This document shows, one piece after another, positions 15,268 through 24,327 of a stretch of DNA of 64,000 nt. Location of the stretch: contig JAFZQJ010000026.1 of the NCBI GenBank assembly GCA_017620395.1, forward strand, positions 62,001 through 126,000. Reading direction: 5' to 3'. The position numbers and the translations under genes are program-made. Positions within the stretch are counted from its first letter, which is position 1. Each line of letters starts with the position of its first letter. Origin of the DNA: Clostridia bacterium (lineage in GTDB: Bacteria; Bacillota; Clostridia; Oscillospirales; RGIG8002). Below the pieces are notes generated by a model, which saw only the letters and a list, made by a program, of their open reading frames with translations, made no database searches and was not told where the DNA came from.

Positions 15268-16704
15268 ATGAAAGCGAAACTGTTGAGACTGTCAATTGCT
15301 ATGGTGCTTATAGCAGCGATCGCGGTATTACCGCAAACGCCCGCATTCGCCTTACCTGATTCACAGGAGGCGGAATTCAAGGACATACGCAGTTACGAAA
15401 AGTGGCTTCCCGCTTCGCTCGGCATCGAAATACCGAACGTAAATCTGTTCGCCGTTCGCGACGACAGACCGTTGGACGAAGTGGAAATTCAGGAGGCCGT
15501 GACGTTCGGAGCGAGCCGGAACGAAGCGAAAAAAATGACGCTCAGCGAACTGCTCGACTTCCTCGGCTCAAAAAAGCTCACGCCACAGTCTAAAGAAAAT
15601 ATGCGCATATTATTCCCCGAACTCTCGAAAGAGCAGATCGACGAAATGACCTATAAGGATTATGAAAACTATAGTTATGCCCAAACCCATAAGGCTCTTA
15701 CCCCTGATGAGAAAACGCTTGAGGAACTGGAGCGGCGCGGTATAACGCTTGATGATTTTATTTACCTTCACAAGTGCTATGAGGACGATGCAAGCATTCT
15801 CGCCGAAAACGACGCGGTACTGCGCTCCGCGCTGAAAAAGTACTATTTATTCAAGCTTGATTACGCCCAAGCGGTGTCAAACGACAGCGATTACCGGAAC
15901 GCAACTGTACCGCAAAGCGAAAAAGAAGATGCTGAGCCGACGCGCTACGACTCTTCTCTTTACGAGACTGTCGCAAGCTTCCAAAGATATAAGTTTAACC
16001 CCGATTCTTTTTTGAGGACGACTTATACCCACATCTACAGACACAGACAGAATCAGGAAGTCGCTGTGTTGAGCGCCTATTACGCCATCTATGCGTCGTC
16101 CACACCAGACCCTAATCCTGATACTTATTATTTTACCAATCTGTACGGCACTTTCTCTGAAAGTCATCAGGGCGCACACGAGGGCGTCGATATGGTGTAC
16201 TCCTTTAACGGAAACAATACTCCAAACGTCCACTCGATAACGCCCGGAACGGCATCTATACCTCCGAACGATGCCAGTAACGGTGCAGTTAAAGTTACCC
16301 ATAGCAGTTACGGCTCGGCGATATACGCTCATATGACAAACAGGATTGTCAGCGGCAACAACACGGCTACTGTATCTGCAGGCGCCGTAATAGGGAAGCA
16401 AGGTGATGTGGGGTATGCCAACGGCAAGCATGTGCATTTTGAAATCGCAACCTCTATGCAACCATGTGGTAATGATGTTCTTACGTCCGCATCACCCTAT
16501 CTGTTTATGCACACCTATAACGGACAACACCTTGCGCCTGTTAATGATAATCAATGGACGAACTATGGGAGTCCTATTTATCATCGCGGCGCCTGTAGTT
16601 TTTTGGGATGCTCCGGGTATGCATACGCTTATCATGTCCCGAATGCTGCGGGTAATAGGTGTACGGTGTGCGGATACGTTGGCACTATTGTGGGTCCGTC
16701 CTGA
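15268..16704 (+). CDS. Secreted M23-family metallopeptidase-like protein
   Basis: 478 residues with a signal peptide (hydrophobic LSIAMVLIAAIAVLPQTPAFA). A helical middle region follows, then a C-terminal LytM/M23-like domain. HEGVDMVYSF supplies the first His/Asp pair, and GKHVHFEI the HxH zinc motif. The fold probably targets peptidoglycan peptides; the domain is divergent, so another role is possible. The last 30 residues contain CSFLGCSG and CTVCGYVG cysteine pairs. The start ATG 15268 follows AAAGGAGG. Codon use is visibly more AT-rich than in neighbouring housekeeping genes. Confidence 0.83.
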   Translation: MKAKLLRLSIAMVLIAAIAVLPQTPAFALPDSQEAEFKDIRSYEKWLPASLGIEIPNVNLFAVRDDRPLDEVEIQEAVTFGASRNEAKKMTLSELLDFLGSKKLTPQSKENMRILFPELSKEQIDEMTYKDYENYSYAQTHKALTPDEKTLEELERRGITLDDFIYLHKCYEDDASILAENDAVLRSALKKYYLFKLDYAQAVSNDSDYRNATVPQSEKEDAEPTRYDSSLYETVASFQRYKFNPDSFLRTTYTHIYRHRQNQEVAVLSAYYAIYASSTPDPNPDTYYFTNLYGTFSESHQGAHEGVDMVYSFNGNNTPNVHSITPGTASIPPNDASNGAVKVTHSSYGSAIYAHMTNRIVSGNNTATVSAGAVIGKQGDVGYANGKHVHFEIATSMQPCGNDVLTSASPYLFMHTYNGQHLAPVNDNQWTNYGSPIYHRGACSFLGCSGYAYAYHVPNAAGNRCTVCGYVGTIVGPS

Positions 16705-16742
16705 TACAGTTGATTCATCTACCCGAAAAGGAGAATCCGCTT

Positions 16743-17462
16743 ATGAAAAGAATCGTTGCGTTTCTTTTTATCCCAGTTATGCTGTTTTTGTTTTGCGCCT
16801 GCGGGAAGCCGTCGGCGCCGGTAAGCAGCTCCGCGCCTCCGGAATCGTCGAATGAAGAGTCGCAATATACCGATCCAGGTCCGAGCGATATTATAATATA
16901 CCCCGAGCTCAACGCCGTCACGCCGAACGCCGGTGCGAGAAAGATGATATCCGAAGACGTCGATCTGTTTGGGCTGAGCGACAAAACGATGCGTGAGGAT
17001 CTTGTGCGGATATTCGGAGAGCCGAAAGAAGTGACTAAAGTGGGCGATGTCAGTGAATACGAAAAAACGATATACGTCTATGACGGTATGCGGTTTACGT
17101 TCATCGACGCGCTTTACGGTGAGCCGTTTAGCCATCCGGACTTATACGTAGCGGAGTTCAGAAGGGACGATTTGACGTATCCCGGAGGGATAAAGCTCGG
17201 CGATTCGCTCTATGACGTAGTAGTAAAATTCCCGCAGGAGCGCGACTACCGATCAGAAGCTATGTACGGCGATCCGATGGATAAGTTTACGACCGGCTTT
17301 GCGAAGTTGCTCGATTACGACGTGCTCACTCAAGACGAGGGTAATTACTCCTTACTGCTCTGCTGCGGCTGGTGGCCGACGGTATGCATCAACTTCGACG
17401 ACAATCTGAAAGTTAAGTCCGTTTATATTTACTATCATAGCGACGGTATCGGCTATCCGTAA
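16743..17462 (+). CDS. Putative lipoprotein of unknown function
   Basis: 239 residues. The N-terminus MKRIVAFLFIPVMLFLFCAC ends in a lipobox-like LFCAC (cysteine about 18 or 20), followed by a Ser/Pro linker. No catalytic domain is recognised. The body has LREDLVRIFGEPKEVTKVGD-like features: a small beta-rich fold with a GxP turn, as in SmpA/OmlA-like lipoproteins (reading is mine, low certainty). It starts 38 bases after the M23 gene with AAAAGGAG, so it is probably co-transcribed. Confidence 0.75.
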   Translation: MKRIVAFLFIPVMLFLFCACGKPSAPVSSSAPPESSNEESQYTDPGPSDIIIYPELNAVTPNAGARKMISEDVDLFGLSDKTMREDLVRIFGEPKEVTKVGDVSEYEKTIYVYDGMRFTFIDALYGEPFSHPDLYVAEFRRDDLTYPGGIKLGDSLYDVVVKFPQERDYRSEAMYGDPMDKFTTGFAKLLDYDVLTQDEGNYSLLLCCGWWPTVCINFDDNLKVKSVYIYYHSDGIGYP

Positions 17463-17485
17463 TACCGTAAAAGATCATAAAACGG

Positions 17486-17513
17486 CAACGCCCCGAGCTG
17501 ACTCGGGGCGTTG
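17486..17513. terminator. Bidirectional terminator between convergent units
   Basis: AACGCCCCGAG and CTCGGGGCGTT form an 11-pair stem with a CTGA loop between the lipoprotein gene (+) and the DegV gene (-). Confidence 0.75.
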
Positions 17514-17531
17514 TTTAGCGTTTTATTGTAT

Positions 17532-18431
17532 TTATTTATTCAGTTGTCTGATCTTCGGGTCGCCGTAGAAGCCGAGGATTATCGTGCCGGGGCCGACGGA
17601 GGAGCCGACGCCCTGATTGACGACGCCGAAGTGGAAGTTTATCTTCTTATCGGGGAAGAAGCTCTGTATCGCGTCCGCGACCTCCTTCGCGTCCTCCTCG
17701 CAGTCGGCGTGAGCGATGCAGACGTTGTTGTTCGCGTCGAGGTCGGCGTAGTCGCGCACGTATTCCGCGCTTCTTATCAGCGAGGCCTTTCTGCCTCTGA
17801 CTTTCTCGACGGCGACGTTGTGGCCGGTCTCGTCGTAGACGATCATCGGCTTGACGCTCAGCAGCCCGCCGAAGAAGGCGGCGGAGGCGCTGATGCGTCC
17901 GGCGCGGCGCAGATAGGAGAGGTTATCGACCGTGCCGGCTTCGTTGAAGTGCTCTCTGTTGTCGAGCACCCATTGATGCACGTCTTCGATGCTCATTCCC
18001 GCGTCGCGCTTTTTGGCGGCTTCGATGACCATCATCGCCAGCGAATAGCAGCAGTTGTAGGTATCCACGCAGATTATCTTCCTGTCGGGGAACTCCTTCT
18101 GCAGCTTTTCCTTCGCGGCGATGCTTTCAAGCACGGAGCCGGAGAGCGCGTTGCAGCAGGAGAGCGAGAGCACGTCGCGCCCTTCTTCGAGCGCCGTACG
18201 GAACGCCGCCTCATACTCCGCCGCGGAGACCTGCGAGGAGGAGAACTTCGCGCCGCTTCTGACTATGTCGTAATACTCTTTCGGCTCGAAGTTGGTCCAG
18301 TCGCGGTCGACGTCGTGCTCGACGCCGTCGATGTAGATGTGCATAGGCAGCGATTCCGCAATGCCGTATTCTTTGAGCTGTTCGCTGCTCAGGTTGCTGC
18401 TCGAGTCTGTAAAGATCGCAAATTTTTCCAT
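17532..18431 (-). CDS. DegV family fatty-acid-binding protein (FakB-like)
   Basis: A 299-residue DegV protein. The N-terminal FAIFTDSSSNLS and the SSSQVSAAEY (TSQPS-like) loop around residue 80 line the fatty-acid carboxylate site; SGSV follows. In Firmicutes, FakB/DegV proteins present exogenous fatty acids to the kinase FakA for phosphorylation. Its position 11 bases after a FakA-like gene, transcribed in the same direction, supports that role. Chain preference is not deducible. Confidence 0.92.
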   Translation of the reverse strand: MEKFAIFTDSSSNLSSEQLKEYGIAESLPMHIYIDGVEHDVDRDWTNFEPKEYYDIVRSGAKFSSSQVSAAEYEAAFRTALEEGRDVLSLSCCNALSGSVLESIAAKEKLQKEFPDRKIICVDTYNCCYSLAMMVIEAAKKRDAGMSIEDVHQWVLDNREHFNEAGTVDNLSYLRRAGRISASAAFFGGLLSVKPMIVYDETGHNVAVEKVRGRKASLIRSAEYVRDYADLDANNNVCIAHADCEEDAKEVADAIQSFFPDKKINFHFGVVNQGVGSSVGPGTIILGFYGDPKIRQLNK

Positions 18432-18442
18432 GTCCGTTCTCC

Positions 18443-20107
18443 TTATTCAAGAATGATGATGAAGTCGTAGACTTCCTGCATACCGTCTATTTCGTAGAAT
18501 TCTTTGCCGGAGTAATGCGACGCGAACGCTTCGCGCACCTTTTCCTTGTCCGCTTCATCGGCGTCGGCGCCGTAGATGACGGTGGCGATGTCCTTTTCGG
18601 CTATGCCGAGCGCGTCGCAGAGAGAGATCAGCGCCTCCGTCTTGTCGGGGGAGGAGGAGAGTATCTTTTTGTTGGTGAAGCCTATGTAGTCGTTGTTTTT
18701 GACAGAAACGTCGTTGTATTCAACGCTGCGTATCGCGCGGCAGACCATTCCGGTCAGCGCGTAGTCCATATTCTCGATGAAGTTCCGCTTTATCGCCTCC
18801 GCGTCGCCGGAGCTGTAGTCGAGCATCGAGAGCGCGGCGTAGGCCTGCCCGAGGTTGACCGACGGGACGACGTGTATCGCGGACTTGTCGTAGATCCGTC
18901 CCGCCTGGTCGGCGGCCATGAAGATGTTGGAGTTGTTGGGGAAGACGTAGATGTTGTCGGCGTTGATCTTATCGAAGGCGTCGATGAAATCCTTTATCGA
19001 GGGGTTCTTGCCCTGACCGCCGTCTATTATGAAGTCGACGCCGAGCTCCTTGAATATGTCTATTATGCCGCTGCCCGTCGTAACGACGCAGGTGGCGAAT
19101 TTCATGCGCTTCTTCTGCGCCTGCGGCAGCTCGGCGGCCTTTCTGCGCTCCTGCTCGTTGTGCTGGAGCATCATGTTCTCGATCTTGACCGTGAGGAATT
19201 CGCCGAACTGCTGGCAGAACTCCAGCGCCTTCGACGGAGTCATCGTGTGGACGTGCACCTTGACGGCGGAGCCTTCCTTGAACGCGACGATGGAGTCGCC
19301 GATCGCGGAGAGGTAGTCTATTATAACCTGCTCGTCGAAGGCGTCGACGTCGCACTTCGCGCTCATCAGCCTCAGCATGAACTCCGTGCAGTAGCCGAAT
19401 TCGAACTTGTCGTCTTTGCCGAAAAGGGAGATATCCACGCTCGCGGGGGCGGCCGCCGCGGATTCGCCGAGCGCGACGTCGTTGCCCTTGATGGCCTCAT
19501 AAGCGCCTTCGGCGATGAGGTAGAGCCCCGCGCCGCCGCTGTCGATGACGCCCGCCTCCTTCAGCACGTCCAGAAGCTCCGGCGTGTTGGCGAGCGAAGC
19601 GTTCATGCGCTTGACCAGCATATCGGTGAATTCGCCGAGCGTCGTTTCCTCGTTGATCAGCGGAAAAATATCGTCGACGGATTCGCGCGCGACGGTGAGT
19701 ATCGTGCCTTCAACGGGAGTGACGACCGTTTCGTAAGCGCGTTTCGAGCCGCTTATGAAGGCGTTCGCGATGTCGTTTATCGAAGCCGTCTCCACGCCAT
19801 CGAGTCCGGTGCTTATCCCGTAGAATATCTGCGAAAGGATAACACCGCTGTTTCCGCGAGCGGAGAGCAGCATACCGCTCGCGAGAGCGCGCGCTTTTTT
19901 GCAGACGGAGTTCGCCGGCTCCTTTTCCATCTCCTTGATGCCGCCGGAGATCGTGCGGAACATATTGTCGCCGGTGTCTCCGTCGGGGATGGGGAAGACG
20001 TTGAGGTCGTTTATCTCCTTGATATTCTGTTGGAGCTTTGCGGCTCCGCTGACGGCGAACTTCTCGAACATAAAGCCGTCAACGAGCTTGAAGTCGTAAT
20101 AGTTCAT
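18443..20107 (-). CDS. fakA: DAK2-domain fatty acid kinase FakA (YloV-like)
   Basis: 554 residues. An N-terminal DAK2 (DhaL-like) kinase domain contains NVFPIPDGDTGDNMF, the Asp-rich Mg-ATP site. A middle domain and a C-terminal DegV-like domain (FATCVVTTGSGIIDIFKELG) follow. It phosphorylates FakB-bound fatty acids to acyl phosphates for PlsX/PlsY. I use the ATG at 20107; a TTG codon directly before it is an alternative. The gene is second of a three-gene minus-strand unit. Confidence 0.92.
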   Translation of the reverse strand: MNYYDFKLVDGFMFEKFAVSGAAKLQQNIKEINDLNVFPIPDGDTGDNMFRTISGGIKEMEKEPANSVCKKARALASGMLLSARGNSGVILSQIFYGISTGLDGVETASINDIANAFISGSKRAYETVVTPVEGTILTVARESVDDIFPLINEETTLGEFTDMLVKRMNASLANTPELLDVLKEAGVIDSGGAGLYLIAEGAYEAIKGNDVALGESAAAAPASVDISLFGKDDKFEFGYCTEFMLRLMSAKCDVDAFDEQVIIDYLSAIGDSIVAFKEGSAVKVHVHTMTPSKALEFCQQFGEFLTVKIENMMLQHNEQERRKAAELPQAQKKRMKFATCVVTTGSGIIDIFKELGVDFIIDGGQGKNPSIKDFIDAFDKINADNIYVFPNNSNIFMAADQAGRIYDKSAIHVVPSVNLGQAYAALSMLDYSSGDAEAIKRNFIENMDYALTGMVCRAIRSVEYNDVSVKNNDYIGFTNKKILSSSPDKTEALISLCDALGIAEKDIATVIYGADADEADKEKVREAFASHYSGKEFYEIDGMQEVYDFIIILE

Positions 20108-20119
20108 CAAATCAGTCCG

Positions 20120-21238
20120 TTATATGGTTTTTTTGAAGCAGCGCCTGCGCTTGTTCTGCACTCTGTCAAAGTGCTTCATGAGGTTGAGTATATGGTGGTT
20201 GTCTTCGAGCATGAGGTTCGTCTCGAGGTGGTGCAGGTCGCTCTTCTGCAAAAAGTCGATAAGCAGACCTATCATCGCGGTGACGACGCCTTTTGACTCA
20301 TACTCCGGCAGAATGCCGATAAGCCCGAGGTCGATGACCTTCGGGCGCTTTTTGGAGCGCAGGAAGCGGATGAGGAAGGGGAGAGTGATATGCCCCTTCG
20401 ACTTCCTGACCGCGTCGGAGATGGACGGGAACATGAGCGAGAAGCCGACTGTGCGGTTCTCCTTGTCCTTTATCATCATTATGTCGTGCGGACGGACGAC
20501 AAGCTTGAAATCCTTTATGTAGTTGTCGACTATTTCCTGATTCAGCGGCATCGTGCCGTAAAGGCGGGCGTACGTCTTTTCGATGACGTCGAAGATGCCG
20601 TTGATGTGCACGTCGACGAGCTCCTTTATAGAGTCGGCCTGATAGAGATGCAGTCCGTACTTGTCGAGCATGCGGTTGCTGACGCGGATGATCTTTTCCG
20701 GGCTTTCCGTCGGACTGTAAAGCTGGCATTCGAGCCAGTCGGTGTCCTTCTCGAAGCCGGAGGCCTCTATGAGCTTCTGATAATAGGGGTAGTTGTACTG
20801 TTCTTCGAAGGTCTGGAACTGATCGAAGCCCTCGATCAGCAGCCCCTCGCGCTCAAGGTCGGAGTAGCCGAGCGGGCCGACGAACTCCTCCATGCCCTTG
20901 TCCTTCGCCCACTTTTCGACGGCGGCGAAGAGCGCGCCGGAGACTTTTTCGTCGTCGACGGAGTCGAAGCGGGTGAAGCGGACGCGCTTCTGATCCCACT
21001 TTTCGTTCGCTTCGCGCTGGATGATGCCCTGAATGCGCCCGACGGTCTTTCCGTCCTCATAAGCGATATAGCAGACGGTGTCGCAGACCTTGTTAAAAGG
21101 GTAGTCCGGCTTGAAAATATCAAACTCCCCGCCGTAAAGCATCGGCACGAAGTATTCGTTGCCCTCGTACAGCTTCAGCGGGAAGCGGACGAAATCCTTT
21201 TGTTCCTTCTTGGTTTTGACCTCTCGGATTTCCAACAC
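20120..21238 (-). CDS. YghO-like GNAT-fold acyltransferase
   Basis: 372 residues. The N-terminal block (KEQKDFVRFPLKLYEGNEYF, WVP-like FVPML) and the GPLGYSDLEREGLLIEGFD segment are typical of a group related to E. coli YghO and N-acyl amino acid synthase-like GNATs. The C-terminal half has a second GNAT core ending in TNLMLEDNHHILNLMKHFD. The substrate is unknown. Its place as first gene before fakA and degV suggests an acyl donor related to fatty-acid metabolism. GTG start at 21238 after AAGGAG. Confidence 0.75.
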   Translation of the reverse strand: MLEIREVKTKKEQKDFVRFPLKLYEGNEYFVPMLYGGEFDIFKPDYPFNKVCDTVCYIAYEDGKTVGRIQGIIQREANEKWDQKRVRFTRFDSVDDEKVSGALFAAVEKWAKDKGMEEFVGPLGYSDLEREGLLIEGFDQFQTFEEQYNYPYYQKLIEASGFEKDTDWLECQLYSPTESPEKIIRVSNRMLDKYGLHLYQADSIKELVDVHINGIFDVIEKTYARLYGTMPLNQEIVDNYIKDFKLVVRPHDIMMIKDKENRTVGFSLMFPSISDAVRKSKGHITLPFLIRFLRSKKRPKVIDLGLIGILPEYESKGVVTAMIGLLIDFLQKSDLHHLETNLMLEDNHHILNLMKHFDRVQNKRRRCFKKTI

Positions 21239-21278
21239 GTTCAGTCACTCCTTTTTGAAAGAGTTTATATATGTGTCA

Positions 21279-21307
21279 ATTCTATCACAGAAGTATGAAA
21301 AATTCAA
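21279..21307 (-). promoter_or_regulatory. Promoter of the acyltransferase-fakA-degV operon
   Basis: On the minus strand TTGAAT (21307-21302) and TAGAAT (21284-21279) are 17 bases apart, with TGA before the -10. Confidence 0.65.
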
Positions 21308-21347
21308 TACAAAATAAAAACCTTGTCGTTTCCGGTCGGAAGTGTGT

Positions 21348-21432
21348 TATAATATATTCGTTGACGGCGGAGAAAACTTTTTTCAAAAAAACGAAAAAAA
21401 GACTTGATTTATTCGGAATTGTGTGTTATTAT
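21348..21432 (+). promoter_or_regulatory. Two tandem promoters of rplS
   Basis: P1 has TATAAT at 21348-21353 with a weak -35 (TTGTCG, 19-base spacer). P2 is TTGATT (21404-21409), 17 bases, TATTAT (21427-21432). Both share a TCGGAA.TGTGTTAT context. Confidence 0.6.
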
Positions 21433-21440
21433 GTCTCGGT

Positions 21441-21520
21441 TATAAAAGGGAATTTCCGCTGTCCCGCGGCCGAAAGCGGCCGCCGAAGTATGGGAGAATG
21501 AAGTTTCCGGAAGGGAAAGA
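21441..21520 (+). promoter_or_regulatory. Possible L19 leader (autoregulatory 5' UTR)
   Basis: The rplS 5' UTR can form a GC hairpin (GCGGCC...GGCCGC, around 21465-21482) with a GAAAGC loop, and a TTCC/GGAA element next to the ribosome site. The position fits the known Firmicutes ribosomal L19 leader, but the match is not decisive. Confidence 0.35.
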
Positions 21521-21871
21521 ATGAATATGGACTATGTAAAAATGCTTTCTGAGCAGCAGCTCAAAGAGGAGATCCCTCAGTTTTCGATCGGCGACACCGT
21601 CAGAGTGCACGTTCTGATCAAAGAGGGCTCGCGTGAGAGAATCCAGGTTTTCGAGGGTATCGTGATCGCCCGCAAGAACGGCGGCATTTCCGAGACCTTC
21701 ACCGTCAGACGCGTAACCTACGGCGTCGGCGTCGAGAGAACCTTCCTTCTCCATTCCCCGAAGGTCACCAAGATCGAGGTCACGAGAAAGGGTAAAGTTC
21801 GCAGAAGCAAGCTTTATTATCTGCGCGACAGAGTCGGTAAGGCGGCCAAGACGAAGCAGTCGTTCAAATAA
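21521..21871 (+). CDS. rplS: 50S ribosomal protein L19
   Basis: A 116-residue large-subunit protein at the 30S-50S interface. It carries the diagnostic [14 protein letters not shown], the [16 protein letters not shown] block, and [13 protein letters not shown] near the centre; KLYYLRD lies at the C-terminal end. Length is normal. It leads into lepB and rbgA, as in many Bacillota. Confidence 0.97.
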   Translation: MNMDYVKMLSEQQLKEEIPQFSIGDTVRVHVLIKEGSRERIQVFEGIVIARKNGGISETFTVRRVTYGVGVERTFLLHSPKVTKIEVTRKGKVRRSKLYYLRDRVGKAAKTKQSFK

Positions 21872-21879
21872 GCAACGGG

Positions 21880-21902
21880 AAGGGGACGCAAGTCCCCTTT
21901 TT
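21880..21902 (+). terminator. Short terminator or attenuator after rplS
   Basis: GGGGAC and GTCCCC with a GCAA loop followed by five T. It may reduce read-through into lepB. Confidence 0.65.
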
Positions 21903-21925
21903 GCAATGTTTCAAGAGGTTTTCGT

Positions 21926-22870
21926 ATGTCTGATTTCGACAGAGAAAAATACGGAGATTACGAAGAAGCGATGAAACGGGTTCTGTCCGACCCCATCTTC
22001 AACGACATTGAAGCTGAGGCCGCGAAGCCGGCTGCGCCGCAGGCGAAGCCCGCCGAGGAATCCGCCGCGCCTTCATACGCTCCCGCCGAGCCGGAGCCCG
22101 CGGAGCCGGAGCCCGCGGAGCCGGAGCCGGTATCGTATGAAACGGCGCCGGAAGAACCGGTGCGCCGCGAAGCGGTTCCGGAAGCCGCGGAAACGTCCCG
22201 GGAGGAAGCCGCTTACGTTTCTTCTCACACGGAGCAGTCGGAGGAATATCTGCCTCCCGTCGCCGCGGCGTCCGACGGCAAAAAGAAGCCGCGCAGGGAC
22301 ACCGTCACCGGCGTTTTCGAGTGGGTGGAATCCGCAATCTTTGCTGTCGTGGTTGTCATTCTGCTGTTCACTTTCATCTTCCGCATAGTCGGTATTGACG
22401 GCAGATCCATGGTCCCGACGCTGCAGGACGCAGACAGGGTTGTGATAAGCAATCTTTTCTATACTCCGAAGACCGGCGACATCATCGTTCTCGACACGAG
22501 CGAAGATACTATCTTCTTCAATGGCAGACAGTATTCAAAGCCGCTTATTAAGCGCGTTATCGCGACCGGCGGACAGACCGTCGAGGTTACAAGCTCCGAG
22601 AACGGCGTTCAGAAGGTGCTCGTCGACGGCGTGGAGTTGAAAGAGGATTATATCAACTTCCAGACCTTAACGCACAGCGGCGGACAGGCGAAGCTGACCG
22701 TGCCGAACGGCTATGTCTTCGTTATGGGCGATAACCGCGGCGAGAGTCTTGATTCGCGTTCCTTCGGCTGCATAAGCGAAAACGCGATAGTGGGCAGAGC
22801 GCTGTTCAGGATATTCCCGCTGTCCGAAATGGGACTGCTGACGACTGACGATCCTTATGGAGAACATTAA
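21926..22870 (+). CDS. lepB: Signal peptidase I with long acidic N-terminal extension
   Basis: 314 residues. A cytosolic N-terminal segment of about 110 residues is rich in Ala, Pro and Glu and includes tandem AEPEP units (about 53-68). One transmembrane helix follows (about 131-153), then the catalytic domain. Catalytic serine S161 is in GRSMVPTL, and general-base lysine K209 in KPLIKRVIATGG. MGDNRGESLDSR is box E. This is the conventional Ser/Lys enzyme, distinct from the Ser/His SipW enzymes at 46107 and 48449. The gene overlaps rbgA by 14 bases. Confidence 0.94.
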   Translation: MSDFDREKYGDYEEAMKRVLSDPIFNDIEAEAAKPAAPQAKPAEESAAPSYAPAEPEPAEPEPAEPEPVSYETAPEEPVRREAVPEAAETSREEAAYVSSHTEQSEEYLPPVAAASDGKKKPRRDTVTGVFEWVESAIFAVVVVILLFTFIFRIVGIDGRSMVPTLQDADRVVISNLFYTPKTGDIIVLDTSEDTIFFNGRQYSKPLIKRVIATGGQTVEVTSSENGVQKVLVDGVELKEDYINFQTLTHSGGQAKLTVPNGYVFVMGDNRGESLDSRSFGCISENAIVGRALFRIFPLSEMGLLTTDDPYGEH

Positions 22871-23723
22871 CTGGTACCCCGGCCATATGCGCAAGACCGA
22901 GCGGCAGATCGCGAAGGATCTGACGCTCGTCGACGCAGTTATAGAAATACTTGACGCGCGTATTCCGCGCAGCAGCAAGAATCCGGATATGGAGCGCATA
23001 ACGCGCTCGAAGCCGCGCGTCCTTGTCTTCAACAAGATCGACCTTGCCGACCCCGACCTCTCGACGAGGTGGGCGGAGCATTACAAGAAGCAAGGCTATA
23101 AGTGTGTTTTCTGCGACTGCAAAAGCGGACGCGGGGTAAATAAAGTACTGCCCGCCGTGCGCGAGCTTCTCGCTGACAAAATCAGCGCCAGAGCGGCGAA
23201 GGGCATGGGTGGAATGGCGATTCGAGCCCTTGTCGCGGGCATCCCGAACGTCGGAAAATCCTCCCTCATCAACCGCCTCGTCGGCAGCGGCAAGGCGAAG
23301 GTGGAGGATCGCCCGGGCGTAACGCGCGAAAACCGTTGGATTACTCTCGCGGACGGTACCGAACTCATGGACACCCCCGGTATCCTCTGGCCGAAGCTCG
23401 ATGCGGAAAGCGGCCCGAAGCTCGCCTTCACCGGCGCGATAACCGACCGCATAACCGATACCGAAGGCCTTGCCGCGCAGCTGCTTGAGTTCGTGCGCGA
23501 CATCTATCCGGATTTCATCGGTGCGCGCTACGGAGTGGAAGCCGCCGCCGGCTTCGAAATGCTCGAAGCGGTCGGCCGCCGCCGCGGCTGTATGGTCAAG
23601 GGCGGGGAGATAGACACGCTCCGCGCGTCCGAGCTCGTGCTCGACGATTTCAGGGGCGGAAAGCTCGGCAGGATCACCCTCGACCTGCCGGACGGGGAAC
23701 GGACGATTGCAGATGAAGGATAA
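22857..23723 (+). CDS. rbgA: Ribosome biogenesis GTPase RbgA (YlqF)
   Basis: A 288-residue circularly permuted GTPase needed for late 50S assembly. G4 NKID (59-62) comes before G1 GIPNVGKSSL (about 128-137), then G3 DTPG. The N-terminal INWYPGHMRKT is the family signature. Translation begins within the end of lepB. In Bacillus the gene is likewise between rplS and rnhB. Confidence 0.96.
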   Translation: MENINWYPGHMRKTERQIAKDLTLVDAVIEILDARIPRSSKNPDMERITRSKPRVLVFNKIDLADPDLSTRWAEHYKKQGYKCVFCDCKSGRGVNKVLPAVRELLADKISARAAKGMGGMAIRALVAGIPNVGKSSLINRLVGSGKAKVEDRPGVTRENRWITLADGTELMDTPGILWPKLDAESGPKLAFTGAITDRITDTEGLAAQLLEFVRDIYPDFIGARYGVEAAAGFEMLEAVGRRRGCMVKGGEIDTLRASELVLDDFRGGKLGRITLDLPDGERTIADEG

Positions 23724-24324
23724 TTCTTCGCTTTTCGAATACGATTCCGCGATCCGCGCCGAAGCGGGCGTCGAGCTGCTCTGCGGCGTCGACGAAGCGG
23801 GAAGAGGCCCCCTCGCGGGTCCGGTCTGCGCCGCCGCGGTCATTCTGCCCGAAGGAGTCCGCATACCGGGCGTAAACGACTCCAAAAAGATATCAGAGCC
23901 GAAGCGCGAGGAGCTGTTCGGCGTTATAACCGAAACCGCGCTCGCGTGGGCGGTCGCGTTTTCGGACGAGAAAGAGATAGACGAGATTAACATACTCAAC
24001 GCCGCGATGCTGGCGATGAAACGCGCGGTTGAAGCCCTCGCCGAAAAGCCGCAGCTCGCGCTTATCGACGGCAACCGCGTTCCGAAGCTTTCGGTACCGG
24101 CGCGTTTCGTGATAAAGGGCGACGCGACCAGCGCGTCGATCGCCGCGGCGTCGATACTCGCGAAGGTCAGCCGTGACCGGCTGATGTACGAATACGACGC
24201 GAGGTTCCCCGAATACGGCTTCGCGCAGCACAAGGGCTACGGCACGAAGCAGCATTACGACGCGATAGACCGCTTCGGAGTGCTGGAAATACACAGAAAA
24301 ACCTTTTTGAAGGGCAGGGCGTGA
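23713..24324 (+). CDS. rnhB: Ribonuclease HII
   Basis: 203 residues. It cleaves RNA in RNA-DNA hybrids. The N-terminal GVDEAGRGPLAGPV holds the DE metal pair and the GRG motif that recognises the ribonucleotide junction. DSKKIS and IDGN supply further conserved positions, and GDATSASIAAASILAKV follows. It starts at ATG 23713, with TTG 23707 as alternative, and overlaps rbgA by 11 bases. Confidence 0.96.
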   Translation: MKDNSSLFEYDSAIRAEAGVELLCGVDEAGRGPLAGPVCAAAVILPEGVRIPGVNDSKKISEPKREELFGVITETALAWAVAFSDEKEIDEINILNAAMLAMKRAVEALAEKPQLALIDGNRVPKLSVPARFVIKGDATSASIAAASILAKVSRDRLMYEYDARFPEYGFAQHKGYGTKQHYDAIDRFGVLEIHRKTFLKGRA

Positions 24325-24327
24325 CAC

